This document shows, in pieces, positions 43,455 to 54,654 of a DNA stretch of 64,000 bases. A model generated the notes under the pieces. It was not told the DNA's origin. It saw nothing but the letters and a program-made list of their open reading frames with translations, and made no database searches. Location: positions 3,844,001 through 3,908,000 of the forward strand of contig JASFXZ010000038.1 in assembly GCA_032209605.1 (NCBI GenBank), in the 5' to 3' direction. Positions within the stretch are counted from its first letter, which is position 1, and each line of letters starts with the position of its first letter. The DNA is from Mactromeris polynyma (Eukaryota; Mollusca; Bivalvia; Venerida; Mactridae). The position numbers and the translations under genes are program-made.

Positions 43455-44062
43455 ACTAGATTTAAGTGGCAACACGAATATTATCTAGTTGACCACTTAT
43501 TATGTTACTTAATAACTCAAATTCGCGAATTTCACTTAAGATTCGTGTTACCACTTATTTATAAAGGCGTTTTTGACTTCTACATGAAAGTGGTAACACG
43601 AATCTTATCTAGTTGACCACTTATTATGTTACTTAATAACTCAAATTCGCGAATTTCACTTAAGATTCGTGTTAGGCCTACCACTTATTCATTTTTGGCT
43701 TCTACATGTAAGTGGAAACACGAATCTTATCTAGTTGACTACTTATTATGTTACTTAATAACTCAAATTCGCGAATTTCACTTAAGATTCGTGATACCAC
43801 TTATTCATTTTTGGCTTCTACATGTAAGTGGAAACACGAATCTTATCTAGTTGACTACTTATTATGTTACTTAATAACTCAAATTCGCGAATTTCACTTA
43901 AGATTCGTGTTACCACTTATTCATTTTTGGCTTCTACATGTAAGTGGAAACACGAATCTTATCTAGTTGACTACTTATTATGTTACTTAATAACTCAAAT
44001 TTGCGAATTTCACTTAAGATTCGTGTTACCACTTACTTCTAAGCCAAAAATTAATAAGTGGT
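43455..44062 (+). repeat. 116-bp tandem repeat with internal palindromes, about 5 units
   Basis: Units contain AAGTGGTAACACGAATCTTA and its near-complement TAAGATTCGTGTTACCACTT around a TTCGCGAATTT palindrome, so each unit can fold on itself. Period 116 bp (one of 122). A poly-G run follows at 44078. The 66-74 codon frames within it are repeat artefacts. Confidence 0.9.
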
Positions 44063-44221
44063 AACATTTTTTTCGGGGGGGGGGGTCCCCTTTAAATGAG
44101 AGGTTGTTTGTTTCATGGTTGGACCCCTCAGTCTGGGATTTCTGGAACCGGGCCTGTCTGATAGGCCTACATGAATATATTGGTCCCAGATAGATCTAGT
44201 TAGCAGGCCTATAAACCATAG

Positions 44222-44472
44222 GGGAGACCGGGGCGAAGCGTTACATTTTTCAAAGTTTTTGAATTATAGATAACATAAAATCGTTTACAACAATGTAACT
44301 AAGGTTTCTATAAAAAACAACGAAATTTTAATCTTAAAATGTATTTAATAAAACAAATAAACTATTTATTCACAATTTAGAATACATTAAAAATGTCGAT
44401 TAAATGTAACACTTTGCCCCTAGTTTTGGGGCAAAGTGATACAGTCCTCGGGGTAAAATGTTACACTATAAA
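44222..44472. repeat. Remnant element with GGGGCAAAGTG hairpin
   Basis: 'cggggcgaagcgttacattt' at the left and a perfect 11-bp stem CACTTTGCCCC/GGGGCAAAGTG at 44410-44438 suggest an older TIR element. The Tc1 element starts just after it. Confidence 0.55.
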
Positions 44473-44474
44473 TA

Positions 44475-45991
44475 TACTGAGCCAAACTAGTTACGATACA
44501 TGAAATCAATTGGATACAATTTTATCGTGGGTCAGTGATATAAATATGTTTTTAAGCATTTTGAAAATATGGTCTTTGATACATAATTTAAATTGAATAT
44601 TATGCTTCAATTTCATTTAAACTTTTTGAAAATCAATAAGAAAATGGACTGATGAAAATGTTAAGTTCTGGAATTTGTTAATACCGGGTGTGACGTCCCT
44701 GTGCATTCATTACAGCAGTGCATCGTCTACGCATAGAATTGAAAAGTGTTGAATATCTCGCTGTGGAATGGCATTCCATTCTTGAATATAAAAAAACTCC
44801 AAATGGCTGCGCTAATGTTTTGGGATTGCGACGTCTAATCCGACGGTCCAGGGCATCCCAAAGATGTTCTATTGGGGACAAATCTGGAAAACAAGCAGGC
44901 CAATCTAGAACATTAATGTTTTGTTGGGTAAGAAAATTGCGGCATACATGTGCTGTATGGCACCTAGCATTGTCTTGCTGGAACAATGTGACGTTCACGT
45001 TAGCGTTAAGAAATGGTACGACAACTGGTGTTAAAATTTCGTCTCGATAACGTTGTCCCGTTAGATTCCCACGAACAATAACCAATGGAGTGCGATTCTG
45101 GTAGGATATTCCGCCCCAAACCATGATTCTTCCACCACCGTAACGGTCCACCTCGTGCACACAGACGTCAGCATAACGTTCACCGACCCTACGGTATACT
45201 CTAGCACGTCCATCTCCTCGCCTCAAACAAAAACGCGACTCATCAGTGAACATTACCGTATTCCATTGATTTCTTGTCCAATTCAAATGTCCAGTGGCCC
45301 ACTGACGTCTCAAGACGCGATGACGTTGGGTAAATATAGGCCCATGATACGGACGTCTGGCTCTTATACCACGCTCGGCGAGTCTGTTTCGGACTGTTTG
45401 AGCACTGATTCTGTTGTTTGTACGACCATGTGTTACAGCAGCAGTAACAGTAGATGTAAGAAACCGGTCACGTAAGTGTGACGTCCTTATGTGACGGTCC
45501 TGTGCAGGAGTCGTTTCACGGGGCCTACCAGAACGGGGACGGTCATTAACAGAACCAAGGGCACGATAACGGCCTAAAAGTCGGGTTATAGTCAACCTAG
45601 ACACTCCAAAGTGAGCAGCGACGTCAGCGTGACGTAAGTTTGCTTGTAGCATACCAACGGCTATAAGGCGTTGATTTGCATTCAGGCTCGGCATAATTAC
45701 AGCAGAGAAATATTGAATTTTGCCTATGTTTTCACAATACATGTACAATATCTGTGCAATGCGTATATTTTTATGTCGATACATGTTCATCATCATGGGT
45801 TTCCCGTGCAGTGCGTGCAAAAATAAAAATCCCTATTGCCAGTAACACGATATTCTACAATAATCGATAATGATCTGTGAAAACAGTCATACGTTTAAGC
45901 AATCATGTAATCACAGTACATATAACAAAAGTTTAAGCTTTAAGATTTTACAAATGATCTAAGTATGTATCGTTACTTGTTTGGCTCAGTA
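44475..45991 (-). mobile_element. Tc1-like transposon, near complete (1,517 bp)
   Basis: Terminal inverted repeats of about 28 bp: TACTGAGCCAAACTAGTTAC at the left, and inverted TACTGAGCCAAACAAGTAAC at the right, each flanked by TA, the Tc1/mariner target. It encloses the minus-strand transposase 44678-45694. Both TIRs are intact, so the element could be mobile if the transposase works or is supplied in trans. Confidence 0.9.
44678..45694 (-). CDS. Tc1-like DD34E transposase
   Basis: 338 residues from the Met at 45694 (MPSLNANQRL); an earlier in-frame Met at 45820 adds 42 residues unlike the family. N-terminal helix-turn-helix (about 15-45), GRPR hook-like motif (56-59), second DNA-binding helix set (about 70-115). 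Catalytic residues are D151 (FTDESRF), D241 (QQDNARCHTA) and E276 (DLSPIEHLWD) with 34 residues between the last two. It cuts and pastes its own element at TA sites in the nucleus. Oddity: residues about 294-319 do not look like the family, while the +1 frame of the same DNA does (a QEWNAIP-type segment), and normal sequence resumes at NSMRRRC. Two compensating indels, near the T7 run and the later T4 run, explain it; function may be impaired. Confidence 0.92.
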   Translation of the reverse strand: MPSLNANQRLIAVGMLQANLRHADVAAHFGVSRLTITRLLGRYRALGSVNDRPRSGRPRETTPAQDRHIRTSHLRDRFLTSTVTAAVTHGRTNNRISAQTVRNRLAERGIRARRPYHGPIFTQRHRVLRRQWATGHLNWTRNQWNTVMFTDESRFCLRRGDGRARVYRRVGERYADVCVHEVDRYGGGRIMVWGGISYQNRTPLVIVRGNLTGQRYRDEILTPVVVPFLNANVNVTLFQQDNARCHTAHVCRNFLTQQNINVLDWPACFPDLSPIEHLWDALDRRIRRRNPKTLAQPFGVFLYSRMECHSTARYSTLFNSMRRRCTAVMNAQGRHTRY

Positions 45992-46099
45992 TATATTAAA
46001 TTTTCAACTAAAACTACCGTAACTGCTGACAATAAATGAAACGGAGTGCATATAATTGTAGAGTTCAATGTCTCAAAAAACAAAAACATCGCCTAAGCT

Positions 46100-46835
46100 G
46101 TTCCAACATCACGTTAGTTGAACTTATGTGACATGAACTGTATCAACATCAGGTTAGCTGTACCAACAAGAGATAAACTGTATCAACATAATGTAAGATG
46201 TACCAACATCAGGTAAACTGTACCAACAGCACGTAAGTTGTACCAACATCAGGTACACTGTAACAACATGACATTTAATGTACCAACAGCAGGAAAGTTG
46301 TACCAACATCATTCAAGCTGTACCAACAGCACGTAAGTTGTACCAACATCAGATAAGCTGTACCAACATCAGGCAAGCTGTACCAACACCAGGTAAGGTG
46401 TACCAACGTCAGGTAAGGTGTACCAACATCAGGTAAGGTGTACCAACAGCATGTAAACTGTACCAACATCACATAAGCTGTACCAATAGCAGGTTAGCTG
46501 TACCAACATGACAAACTGTACCACCGTCAGGTTAACTGTACCAACATGACATAACCTGTATCAACATCAGGTAAGTAGTACTAACAACACGTAAGCTGTA
46601 CCAACAGCAGGTTATTGTACCAACATGACAAACTGTACCACCGTCAGGTAAGTTGTACCAACATGACAAACTGTACCACCGTCAGGTAAGCTGTACCAAC
46701 ATGACAAACTGTACCACCGTCAGGTAAGCTGTACCAACATGACAAACTGTACCACCGTCAGGTAAGCTGTACCAACATGACAAACTGTACCACCGTCAGG
46801 TAAGTTGTACCAACATGACAAACTGTACCACAGAG
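46100..46835 (+). repeat. 20-bp and 38-bp minisatellite, CTGTACCAACATCAGGTAAG
   Basis: The left part (to about 46620) is about 24 loosely conserved 20-bp units. The right part is about five well-conserved 38-bp units, CTGTACCAACATGACAAA + CTGTACCACCGTCAGGTAAG. The frame 46275-46472 (-) is an artefact of the repeat. Confidence 0.93.
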
Positions 46836-46836
46836 A

Positions 46837-48738
46837 GTTTACTATTAAAGATCCTCGTAGTAGGTTTATGCATTATCTTTGATGTTGCGTGTGCCTTGTA
46901 CTATAATATTTAAATTATCTCTGCCATACTTTCCACAGAGACTACATACATTCATTTTGGCAGCCATATCGGAACTACTTTCCCGCCACGTTTCTTCCGA
47001 AGTATATGTATATTAATAATAGCCGAAATGATCCGATTGTAATATCTTCAGTTTGATTAGCAGTAGCGTTGTTCGACTTAACTTGGACCACGTTATCAGC
47101 CTGATTAAATGACAGCAATAGCTTCGTAATAGTTAATTGAACTAGATGCAATTTCCGACATTTTTCTGACCAAAACATGTATATATAGCAAGTGAAATTT
47201 AACTGATCCAGACGGAGTTTTCGTGTGACACGGGCAGACAGACGGACACACAGTTCATAACTTGGCTCCAGTGTGACGATATTGCAATTCTACATTTTAA
47301 AAAGCAGGCGAGAAATGTACATTGAAAGTGGCATATGTATCGTTTTTTACCGCATAATAAGCCGTGTATAACATATTTATCACGCCGTATGGACAGACGG
47401 ACGGTTAAAGGTTTCGGCATTTCTTAGTATGAAGTAATATATATATAATCAATACCTTAAGTACTTAGTTTCATATCATTAGTATCCGTTGAGTAGCATG
47501 CATTTAAAGGGACCTCGATAAGTAGCTCTTTGTTAATCTGAATTGGTAATTGGTGTATTTTGTACTAAGTCTATCGCTCTGCATTTACATAATTAATTGC
47601 CTTTATAAATGTATAAATGATGCAGATGCAAAGTCCTATGTTTCAGGTATTTTTCTCCGTTTTAATATAATGAATTAGGAGATAATTGATTTCTCTTAGA
47701 ATATCTCCGATAGGTGTCGCAAGCAGGTGCTTGTGGCACGAGATTTTCATGTAAGCATTTAGGTTTGAAAGTCATTCAGCTTTGGGCAGCCGACATATTA
47801 ATACCAGTTTTTTCTTTAACGTTAATTATGAAATTTTGACAACGTTACTCGGTCACTCACAATGTAGTCGGTTGCCCAAATGCTACCCATAAATCACAAA
47901 TTAAACAGTAATTTGAAATGTATGTTGTTTTATGTCTTGTTTATCGGAGGTGGTCGAGTTGAAAGGGAAACTATATATAACAAAAAGATAACCGTGATGG
48001 GTGTTGGATATTTTAAAATATGGGCGTAGTATGTGTAGAAACCGCGTAGTACACGGCTGAAACCACCCCTAATATTCTCGTAAACATCAAGGGTGAAATA
48101 TTTAAAGCTGAACAACGTGCCAAATATTATATGTCTGGCGTTATTGTACACACAGTATAACGGAGACCTTTTCATCCTTTCAGTTTAAAGAATTAATCCC
48201 TCGGGCGTGTTTACAAACGGAAATGCACGAGAAGCTCGGTGTGTAGACAGTATGTGTAATAATTATCTTTGTCGAATACTGGCGAAAATACTCGAACACT
48301 TTTCGTAACTTTAGATTCTAGGGTCATCATAATAAGTGACCTTAAAATCACGGATTTTTGTAGCTGAATGTTATGTGTTGTGAAAACATGTGCACTATTG
48401 CATGGCGGATGGAAATTTTGCGTGTGTTTTACGATGTTTACGACTGGATTAAATGGACGAAATTGGACATACCAAGTTTTATTTAGGATATATGTGTTTT
48501 ATGTGCTCATTCGCTGTGTTATATTCTGGACGTTTATGGTCCCAGACAGGATAGTGTCTATTTTCTGTGACCGAGTCAAGACATTTGGTGGTCTGCATAT
48601 GCTGATTAGGTATAATTATGTTCTTGTGCAAATTCGTCAGGAAAGATATTGCCTTATAATTGTAACACTTTAGACATAGAATATGAATATCATTTTATTT
48701 GTATTTGGTGTTGTTGTAGTGGTGTGGGGTGAGACGGC
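46837..48738. other. No supported gene
   Basis: A 101-codon plus-strand frame (48368-48673) is the longest; it is Cys- and aromatic-rich with no family I know and no splice support, so I do not call it. No repeat recognised. Confidence 0.4.
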
Positions 48739-48739
48739 T

Positions 48740-48811
48740 GCCCAGTTAGCTCAGTCGGTAGAGTGCCGTACTAGTGTTATGGTGTTGTGGGTTCGAGCCC
48801 CACATTGGGCG
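48740..48811 (+). tRNA. tRNA-like gene: Lys-type body, AGT anticodon
   Basis: A full cloverleaf can be drawn: acceptor GCCCAGT/ATTGGGC, D arm GCTC..GAGT, anticodon stem CCGTA/TATGG with loop CTAGTGT (anticodon AGT, Thr), T arm GTGGG/CCCAC with loop TTCGAGC. A box TAGCTCAGTCGG and B box GGTTCGAGCCC are near consensus, and TTTT follows at 48815, a pol III terminator. The body (GCCCAG...TTGGGC and G at position 73) is like tRNA-Lys, not Thr, so a tRNA-Lys-derived SINE head or pseudogene is as likely as a working tRNA. Confidence 0.5.
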
Positions 48812-48924
48812 CACTTTTCCCCCTTGATTTACTTCTATGGTGGCAGTGGTATTTGACAGCCCACGGTGGTTGAGCCTCAACTGCCGGAAGGTGGAGGAGT
48901 GTAGTGGTGTGGGCTTAGATGGCC

Positions 48925-48996
48925 GCCCAGTTAGCTCAGTCGGTAGAGCGCCTTACTAGTGTTAGGGGGTCATGGGTTCGAGCCCCACATTGGGCG
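48925..48996 (+). pseudogene. tRNA-like unit, tandem partner
   Basis: Second copy, 185 bp downstream, same loop CTAGTGT and A/B boxes, with TTTTT just after. One T-stem mismatch (ATGGG/CCCAC) and G-T pairs in the anticodon stem. The linker (ggtgacagtggtgtttgacg, 'gcccacggtggttgagc') is repeated too, so a whole unit of about 185 bp is duplicated. Confidence 0.55.
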
Positions 48997-49099
48997 CACT
49001 TTTTCCCCTTGCTTGACTTCAATGGTGACAGTGGTGTTTGACGGCCCACGGTGGTTGAGCGTGAAATGCTGGACGGGGGAGGTCGAGTGTAGTGTTATG

Positions 49100-49726
49100 G
49101 TAAAACTCAGGAAAAACTAGCATGCCCCTCAGTGGGATTGAACTGCAGTTGACTGTTTTATATCATCTACTTATATGTTTGTTTGAATGATGTGCACAGT
49201 TTTATTCTAGAATATGTTAAATTGATGTTAATTTCTTGCATTATAGATGACAGTGATTGAAATCCAGTATCATGGAAGTAACCTTGCACCATTGGAGCAG
49301 TAATCATGGTAGAAGTCATCAGAACATGGAATAGACATTACAGAATAGAACAGAATCACAAAGATAAGTGACTCTATTCACTTCCTCTTTCTAAAATTTG
49401 TCATTTGCCTATTATGTTATGTCTGTCCAGGGAAATTAGTTGGGAGAAGTCATTATGTATGCGGTACAAATCATTGCCTATTTCTTCCATGTTGTACATT
49501 AAGATGTTACAATAGTCATTTTAAGCATAATTGTTTGTACCTGTTAATAGCATTAGTTAACAAAAAAAACATCAAAATCATCATCATCATCTAGAAGTAG
49601 AAAGAGTGATTGACTGGAGTAGTAACAGCAATAAAAATATGTAAGTTGTATTCTCTACTACAATTTTGTTTATTCATTTATTTATTTTATCATCATTTGA
49701 AGTTTTCATTTATCATCATCTCATTC
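49100..49726. other. No supported gene
   Basis: Nothing recognised. A possible exon edge near 49245 (TTATAG|ATGACAG) lacks a donor. Confidence 0.35.
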
Positions 49727-49727
49727 A

Positions 49728-49905
49728 TTATACCCCCTTGGTAAACAAAAGTTTGGGGGTATACAGGACTCACTCTGTCGGTTGGTCTGTTAACAAAAAC
49801 TTTTGGAGCGAACTACATCTACAGCTTTTGGAGAATTTTCATGAATTGACATGGACATTCTCCATGATGAGTTGTAGTGTGTGACATAATCATCATGGAC
49901 TGTAT
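49728..49905 (+). repeat. Dispersed repeat with TATACCCCC start
   Basis: 'ttatacccccttggtaaac' with 'agtttgggggtata' makes a short inverted repeat, followed by 'ggactcactctgtcggttgg' and 'cttttggagcgaac'. From memory this resembles a repeat common in mollusc genomes; there is no second copy in the window to confirm it. Confidence 0.45.
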
Positions 49906-49906
49906 A

Positions 49907-52015
49907 TAAGCTTGATATACAGCTCTTTTTTTCTGACAAAGTGGTACTGCTGGGGTATTACTCACTTCCAGTGATAGTTTTAGTATCCTTGGTTGGTGTT
50001 TGTGGTGTAAGAGAGATGTTGGTTGAGTAACATGTTGAATGGTCCAGGAAGGTGATTTAGTCCCATTAATTGGTCAGTTTATAGATGTGGTTTTGTTGTT
50101 GCATTGACTGGTTTCTGTGGTAGGTAATGCATGGAAGACAGTGTGACTTACAGAAAGCAAAATCAAGGTGCTGTAATTCATTTCAAATTTTGTGTATATA
50201 TACCAATGCATTTGAAAGTGGTTTAGGTAATAGACATTTGCTCTATGCTTTGACCAAAAAGCATCAGTCTGATTGGATGAATTTTAGAAACGTCAGAAAT
50301 TGTGTGAGAGAATTATATTTGGTGAGAATAGGTATGTTTTCTGTCTGGCTTTCTTCCATCAAACTGTGGAAACATATATGAATAGAAAAGAGTTATTTTT
50401 CAATGGAATTATATAAGATATATGCTATATAATGCATAATGTCATAACATTGAAATATTTATATTGATATTGGTTTGCTAATCAGCAAGTATAGGCTTAT
50501 ACATGTAGTTTTGTGATTCTGTATATTGAGTAAAGACCATAGGCGGACTATCTGACAGAGTGCATTGACCAAAGTCTGTTACAGTAAAGGTTACAAGTCA
50601 GCATGTCATTCAGATTATTTCAATTGTGTGAATATGGTTAGAATTTTCCATATTTTTCAGTTAGCAGAGTTAGATACTTAAATTATTTTGACTCACCTGA
50701 GCTAGTTTTTATGGCTTGTTTGAAATACTGTCCTGTGCTCTACATGGTAATATTAGCTACACAAGAATATTAGTTGTGATAAGCACGGGCATTGGCAGCG
50801 ATAAGTAAAAAATTGAAAAAACAATTATGACCAAAAGTGACCCCTCCATAGAAAGTCTGAAAAATGGCCCAGCTACACCCCTGATAGGTGATTAATAATT
50901 TGAAATAATGTGTAAACCGAAGATAATGCTGTTATATTGCAAGTTCATTTATACCTGGTACAGTTTAGTTACAGATTATTATGTATAATATACTCACAAT
51001 ACTTAATATTCTTACATGTCTTCCCACCGACAAGTGACCATGATGCAGTAGTTGTCTTACTCGTTGTCCGTAAACATTCTGGTTCGTAGTCCTATTATCC
51101 ATCCTGTTGGGCCATTAATCCCTCTCTGAAGGCCCTGGGGGTATTGCTTGTCTTTTGTTGTCTAGCTGGTGTGGATGTATAAAGTATTGAGAAAAATGTT
51201 ACCTAAATGAGATTGTGATGATCGTAATGACATACATAACTGTGTGACAGCAAGTATATTCGGTACAGTTAAATGTCTTGTCTTACTACAGATCTGTCTA
51301 TATGTTGCATGCACAAATTATGAATGAATTTTATTTGATAAGAAAGATCCATTTTGGATTATGATAACATTAATCTTTGTACAACAAAGTGGTCTCTTAA
51401 CACAGACTAATTGGAAAGCAGGGAATGGTCCTTCAGTGTGTCGTTTGATATGAGTCCATAAATAGAAGAGTCTTTCCTATCAGGAAGAATGTTCTGGTCA
51501 TGACAGTGGTTGTTATCTAATTGATAAGGGAGATAACCACTGTGGGGAGCTTGGTTGATGTATGTTGTATGCACATGATTAGCAAATGTATTGAAGTTTG
51601 ATATTAAAACTTGTTTTGGGTCATTGTAACAGAGATCTTCTTTTTTTATTCATGCATGGTTCATTACTACAGGTATTATGATATCTGTGTATGAACTCAT
51701 TTTAAAGATAAGAGCAGTGGTCCTGAAATGCTGATATATAATCAAAGTGCTGTGATGACTGTAGGCCTGGGGCTGCTGAAAGTTGGATTGTGGGTTTGCT
51801 TGCTTGTTATTGATGTAGTGATTTGTTTGCACACAAATTATCACATAATGTATTATTTCGGGAAACTGGGACAAATGAATATCATCTTATATTCAAAATT
51901 GTATGACAATTTGCTTAACATTTTGTGTTTATCGGATTTTTTGTGTCTAATTAGTCTATGTTATAATTGCTTGTTGTACGCACTTATCAAATTGTACCAT
52001 TCATGGTGAGCCTTT
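49907..52015. other. No supported gene; T/G-rich plus strand
   Basis: Long stretch without MITE, SINE or credible exon. T exceeds A and G exceeds C by eye on the plus strand, as in introns transcribed on that strand. Confidence 0.35.
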
Positions 52016-52019
52016 TGGA

Positions 52020-52625
52020 TCCTTGAATGTCCGTTGTCGTGCATCTTGAATCGTGCGTCGTGCATCAACATTTTCTTGAAACAACATCTCTACCCATACA
52101 TGTACCACAAAATGGATTTTGTCCAAATTTCACAGGAATGATCCTTGGGTGGGCTTCTTTCAAAGTTGCATAAGTCATTCTGGTCCGCTACATAATCAGG
52201 TCACAGGAGCATAAATAGATTTTAAAAGTGTAAAATTTGAAATTGTTCTTGTCCAAAACCCTAAGGTCTAGATCTTTGATATTTGGTGTGTAGCATTGTC
52301 TAGTGGCCCTCTTACAAGATTGCATCAATTACTAAGTTCCATCAAAAAACATCGCTGCCAGGGGGCGGGACTTGTTCCCTATATGTATATAGTGGAAACT
52401 ATAAACAACATCTCCTCCTAAATCACTCTTTTTGACCAAACTTCACAGGAATGATCCTTAGGTGGTGGTCATTCAAAGTTATATGAATAGTTCCGGTCTG
52501 TTGCATAAGTAGGTCACAGGAGCTAAAAATACATTTTAAAAGTGTTAACTTTGAAAATCTTCTTGTCCCAAACCACAAGGTCTAGAGCTTGGTGTGAAGC
52601 ATTGTCTAGTACTGCGCTTCGGTCT
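52020..52625 (+). repeat. Two tandem copies of a roughly 300-bp dispersed repeat
   Basis: 52130-52325 and 52435-52620 share 'ttcacaggaatgatcctt', 'ggtcacaggagc' and 'gcattgtctagt'. The first is preceded by 'tccgttgtcgtgcatc' and 'aacattttcttgaaacaaca'. Type unknown. Non-coding. Confidence 0.75.
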
Positions 52626-52626
52626 G

Positions 52627-54654
52627 GAAGCCCTACACCAAACAGTACATATCAAATTTTGACCTATTGCACGATAATGGACATTTTCCTGCCACCAAGT
52701 TGCTTGTATTTTTTATGTGCAATAATTTGTTTCAGTGTTCAGATTTCCTTGGTGCTATAATTAAAGAGGCTTTGTTGATGAGTGGTCCCTGAAAAGAGGT
52801 TGTTGTAGAGCCATGTTTGACTGTATTATACTGATGGAAAAAATCAATCTCTTACTGTAATAACTATAATAAAAGTCCATATGGAAAGTATGTTACTGTG
52901 TTTGAACTGGAGAAAAAACATTATGACCACTGATTACTACTTATGTCCCTGTTATGCTAAATTTAGACAATTGTTTCTAAATACAATATACAGCATAATT
53001 ATAATTTCACTAAAGCACCTATCACTTCAATCATTCAAATGTATTGTATTATTTAAGTACATGTGTACTGAAAGTTGTTGTTGGTTCATGCCACAAAAAA
53101 TTATAATTTCTTGATTTTAGACAGATTCTATTGAGATGACAGCCATAATTTTCTTACTTAAACCTATATGTGTTACAAATTGAAACCATTTTGGAATATA
53201 ATGTACAATTCACTAAATGCTTAAGAGAAATTAAAAAAATGATGAAAATTAATAGTATTGCATAGACAATAATTATGTTACAAGATATGCTTAAATATTG
53301 ATGATTACACAATATGTTATTTATATTATTGAGTGTCCAAAGTTCAAACAACATTTTTAAAACATTGTAAGGCATAGGGTTACTTTTCTTGCTTGGCATT
53401 ATTGTTTAAGAATACATTTAGAAAATGTAAATATTAATTAGCACTCCATTTAAGTGAAGGAATTCAATCCATTATAAAAATGTTACAAATGAATAATGAA
53501 TCTTTCTTGGGATGGTTAGATAGTCAACAGGGTAAATCACAAAGTATAATTCTTTTACATACTAATTGTTCTAATAGAGCAAGCACTTGTCCATTTGTGA
53601 GAAAAAGTAATATTAAGCTTTAACAGACCAGAACAGAACTAATTAATGCAAAATCAGACATTGGTTATCACATGGCAAAATCCCTTCATACAATCATGAT
53701 ACAATTCTGAGAAAATGGAATACTGGCATACTGAACACAATCTCAGGTTTAATACATTTATGAGCAGGTTGTCAACATATTTCTGATACATATTTTCATA
53801 GATCAGTGGCTTATGAGCCATTTGTCACTTATCAATACAAGAACATAAGGGTATACTTAGATGAACAACTCAATTCTTACATAAACCACTGGTTGTTGAA
53901 TACATATCTAATGTCTAAAGCAGTACATAGTTACATCTTGGTAAAAATGCACAGTGTTATTCATTGACATTACATGTACAATGATTAAAAATATATAATT
54001 GCTTATATAATTTATGAAACATTTTTTCTTTGAGATCTTTTTACAAAGATATTTGATAGGTTTTTTAATACTTGACATTCTCAGTTATAACACTTGTTGA
54101 AGATAAAATTATTTGATGTATTGCAATAGTCTGGGAAATGTTAATGGCTAATTTTACTTTATTTCTTTAAATACCAGTGCATTTTAAGATCCTGTAATTT
54201 TCCTCATATTTTATTATTGGATAAATTGTCATGAAGTATATGACTTCTAGAAAATTAGTAATTAATTATATATACACAATGCTTTGTAAAGATTGGTAAC
54301 GTTGATTTGAGATCTCATCTTTTACAAAGAAAAGTAATACATATGGTACTATCAGACTTTAAAGTACCTTATTAATAAAAAGTGATTTTAAGGCATTCTG
54401 GTGTTAATATTTCAGCTGGTTTTGGATTGTTTAAGGGTGATTCTTGGTTGTCTTGTTGTTGCATAAATAGTTAAAATCTTGTAAATGAGAGGAATGTTTT
54501 CAGGAGTATAAATGTTAAAACAAAAGTTGATGTAGGATTAGATCACCAAGATATGTAAGGTGTATCAGAGATTTGTCATACTCCTGATAATTTACCGTGC
54601 ATTAGGTGGATTGTGTCGGGTTTCATTGTGATTGCCCCATTATAGATGATATTG
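52627..54654. other. No supported gene
   Basis: AT-rich, repeat-poor, no credible exon. Confidence 0.35.

Noticed and set aside
43407..44064. Repeated 66-74 codon ORFs MLLNNSNSRISLKIR
   Set aside because: Same frame recurring in each 116-bp unit. No protein feature beyond the repeat.
44718..45475. Plus-strand ORFs of 106-110 codons
   Set aside because: Shadows on the opposite strand of the Tc1 transposase.
46275..46472. 65-codon ORF with LVQLTCCWYSL repeats
   Set aside because: Antisense of the 20-bp minisatellite.
48368..48673. 101-codon plus-strand ORF, aromatic- and Cys-rich
   Set aside because: No recognised domain, no polymorphism or paralogue evidence, and no clear splice sites. Length is within chance for 64 kb of AT-rich DNA on six frames, though it is one to revisit with RNA data.
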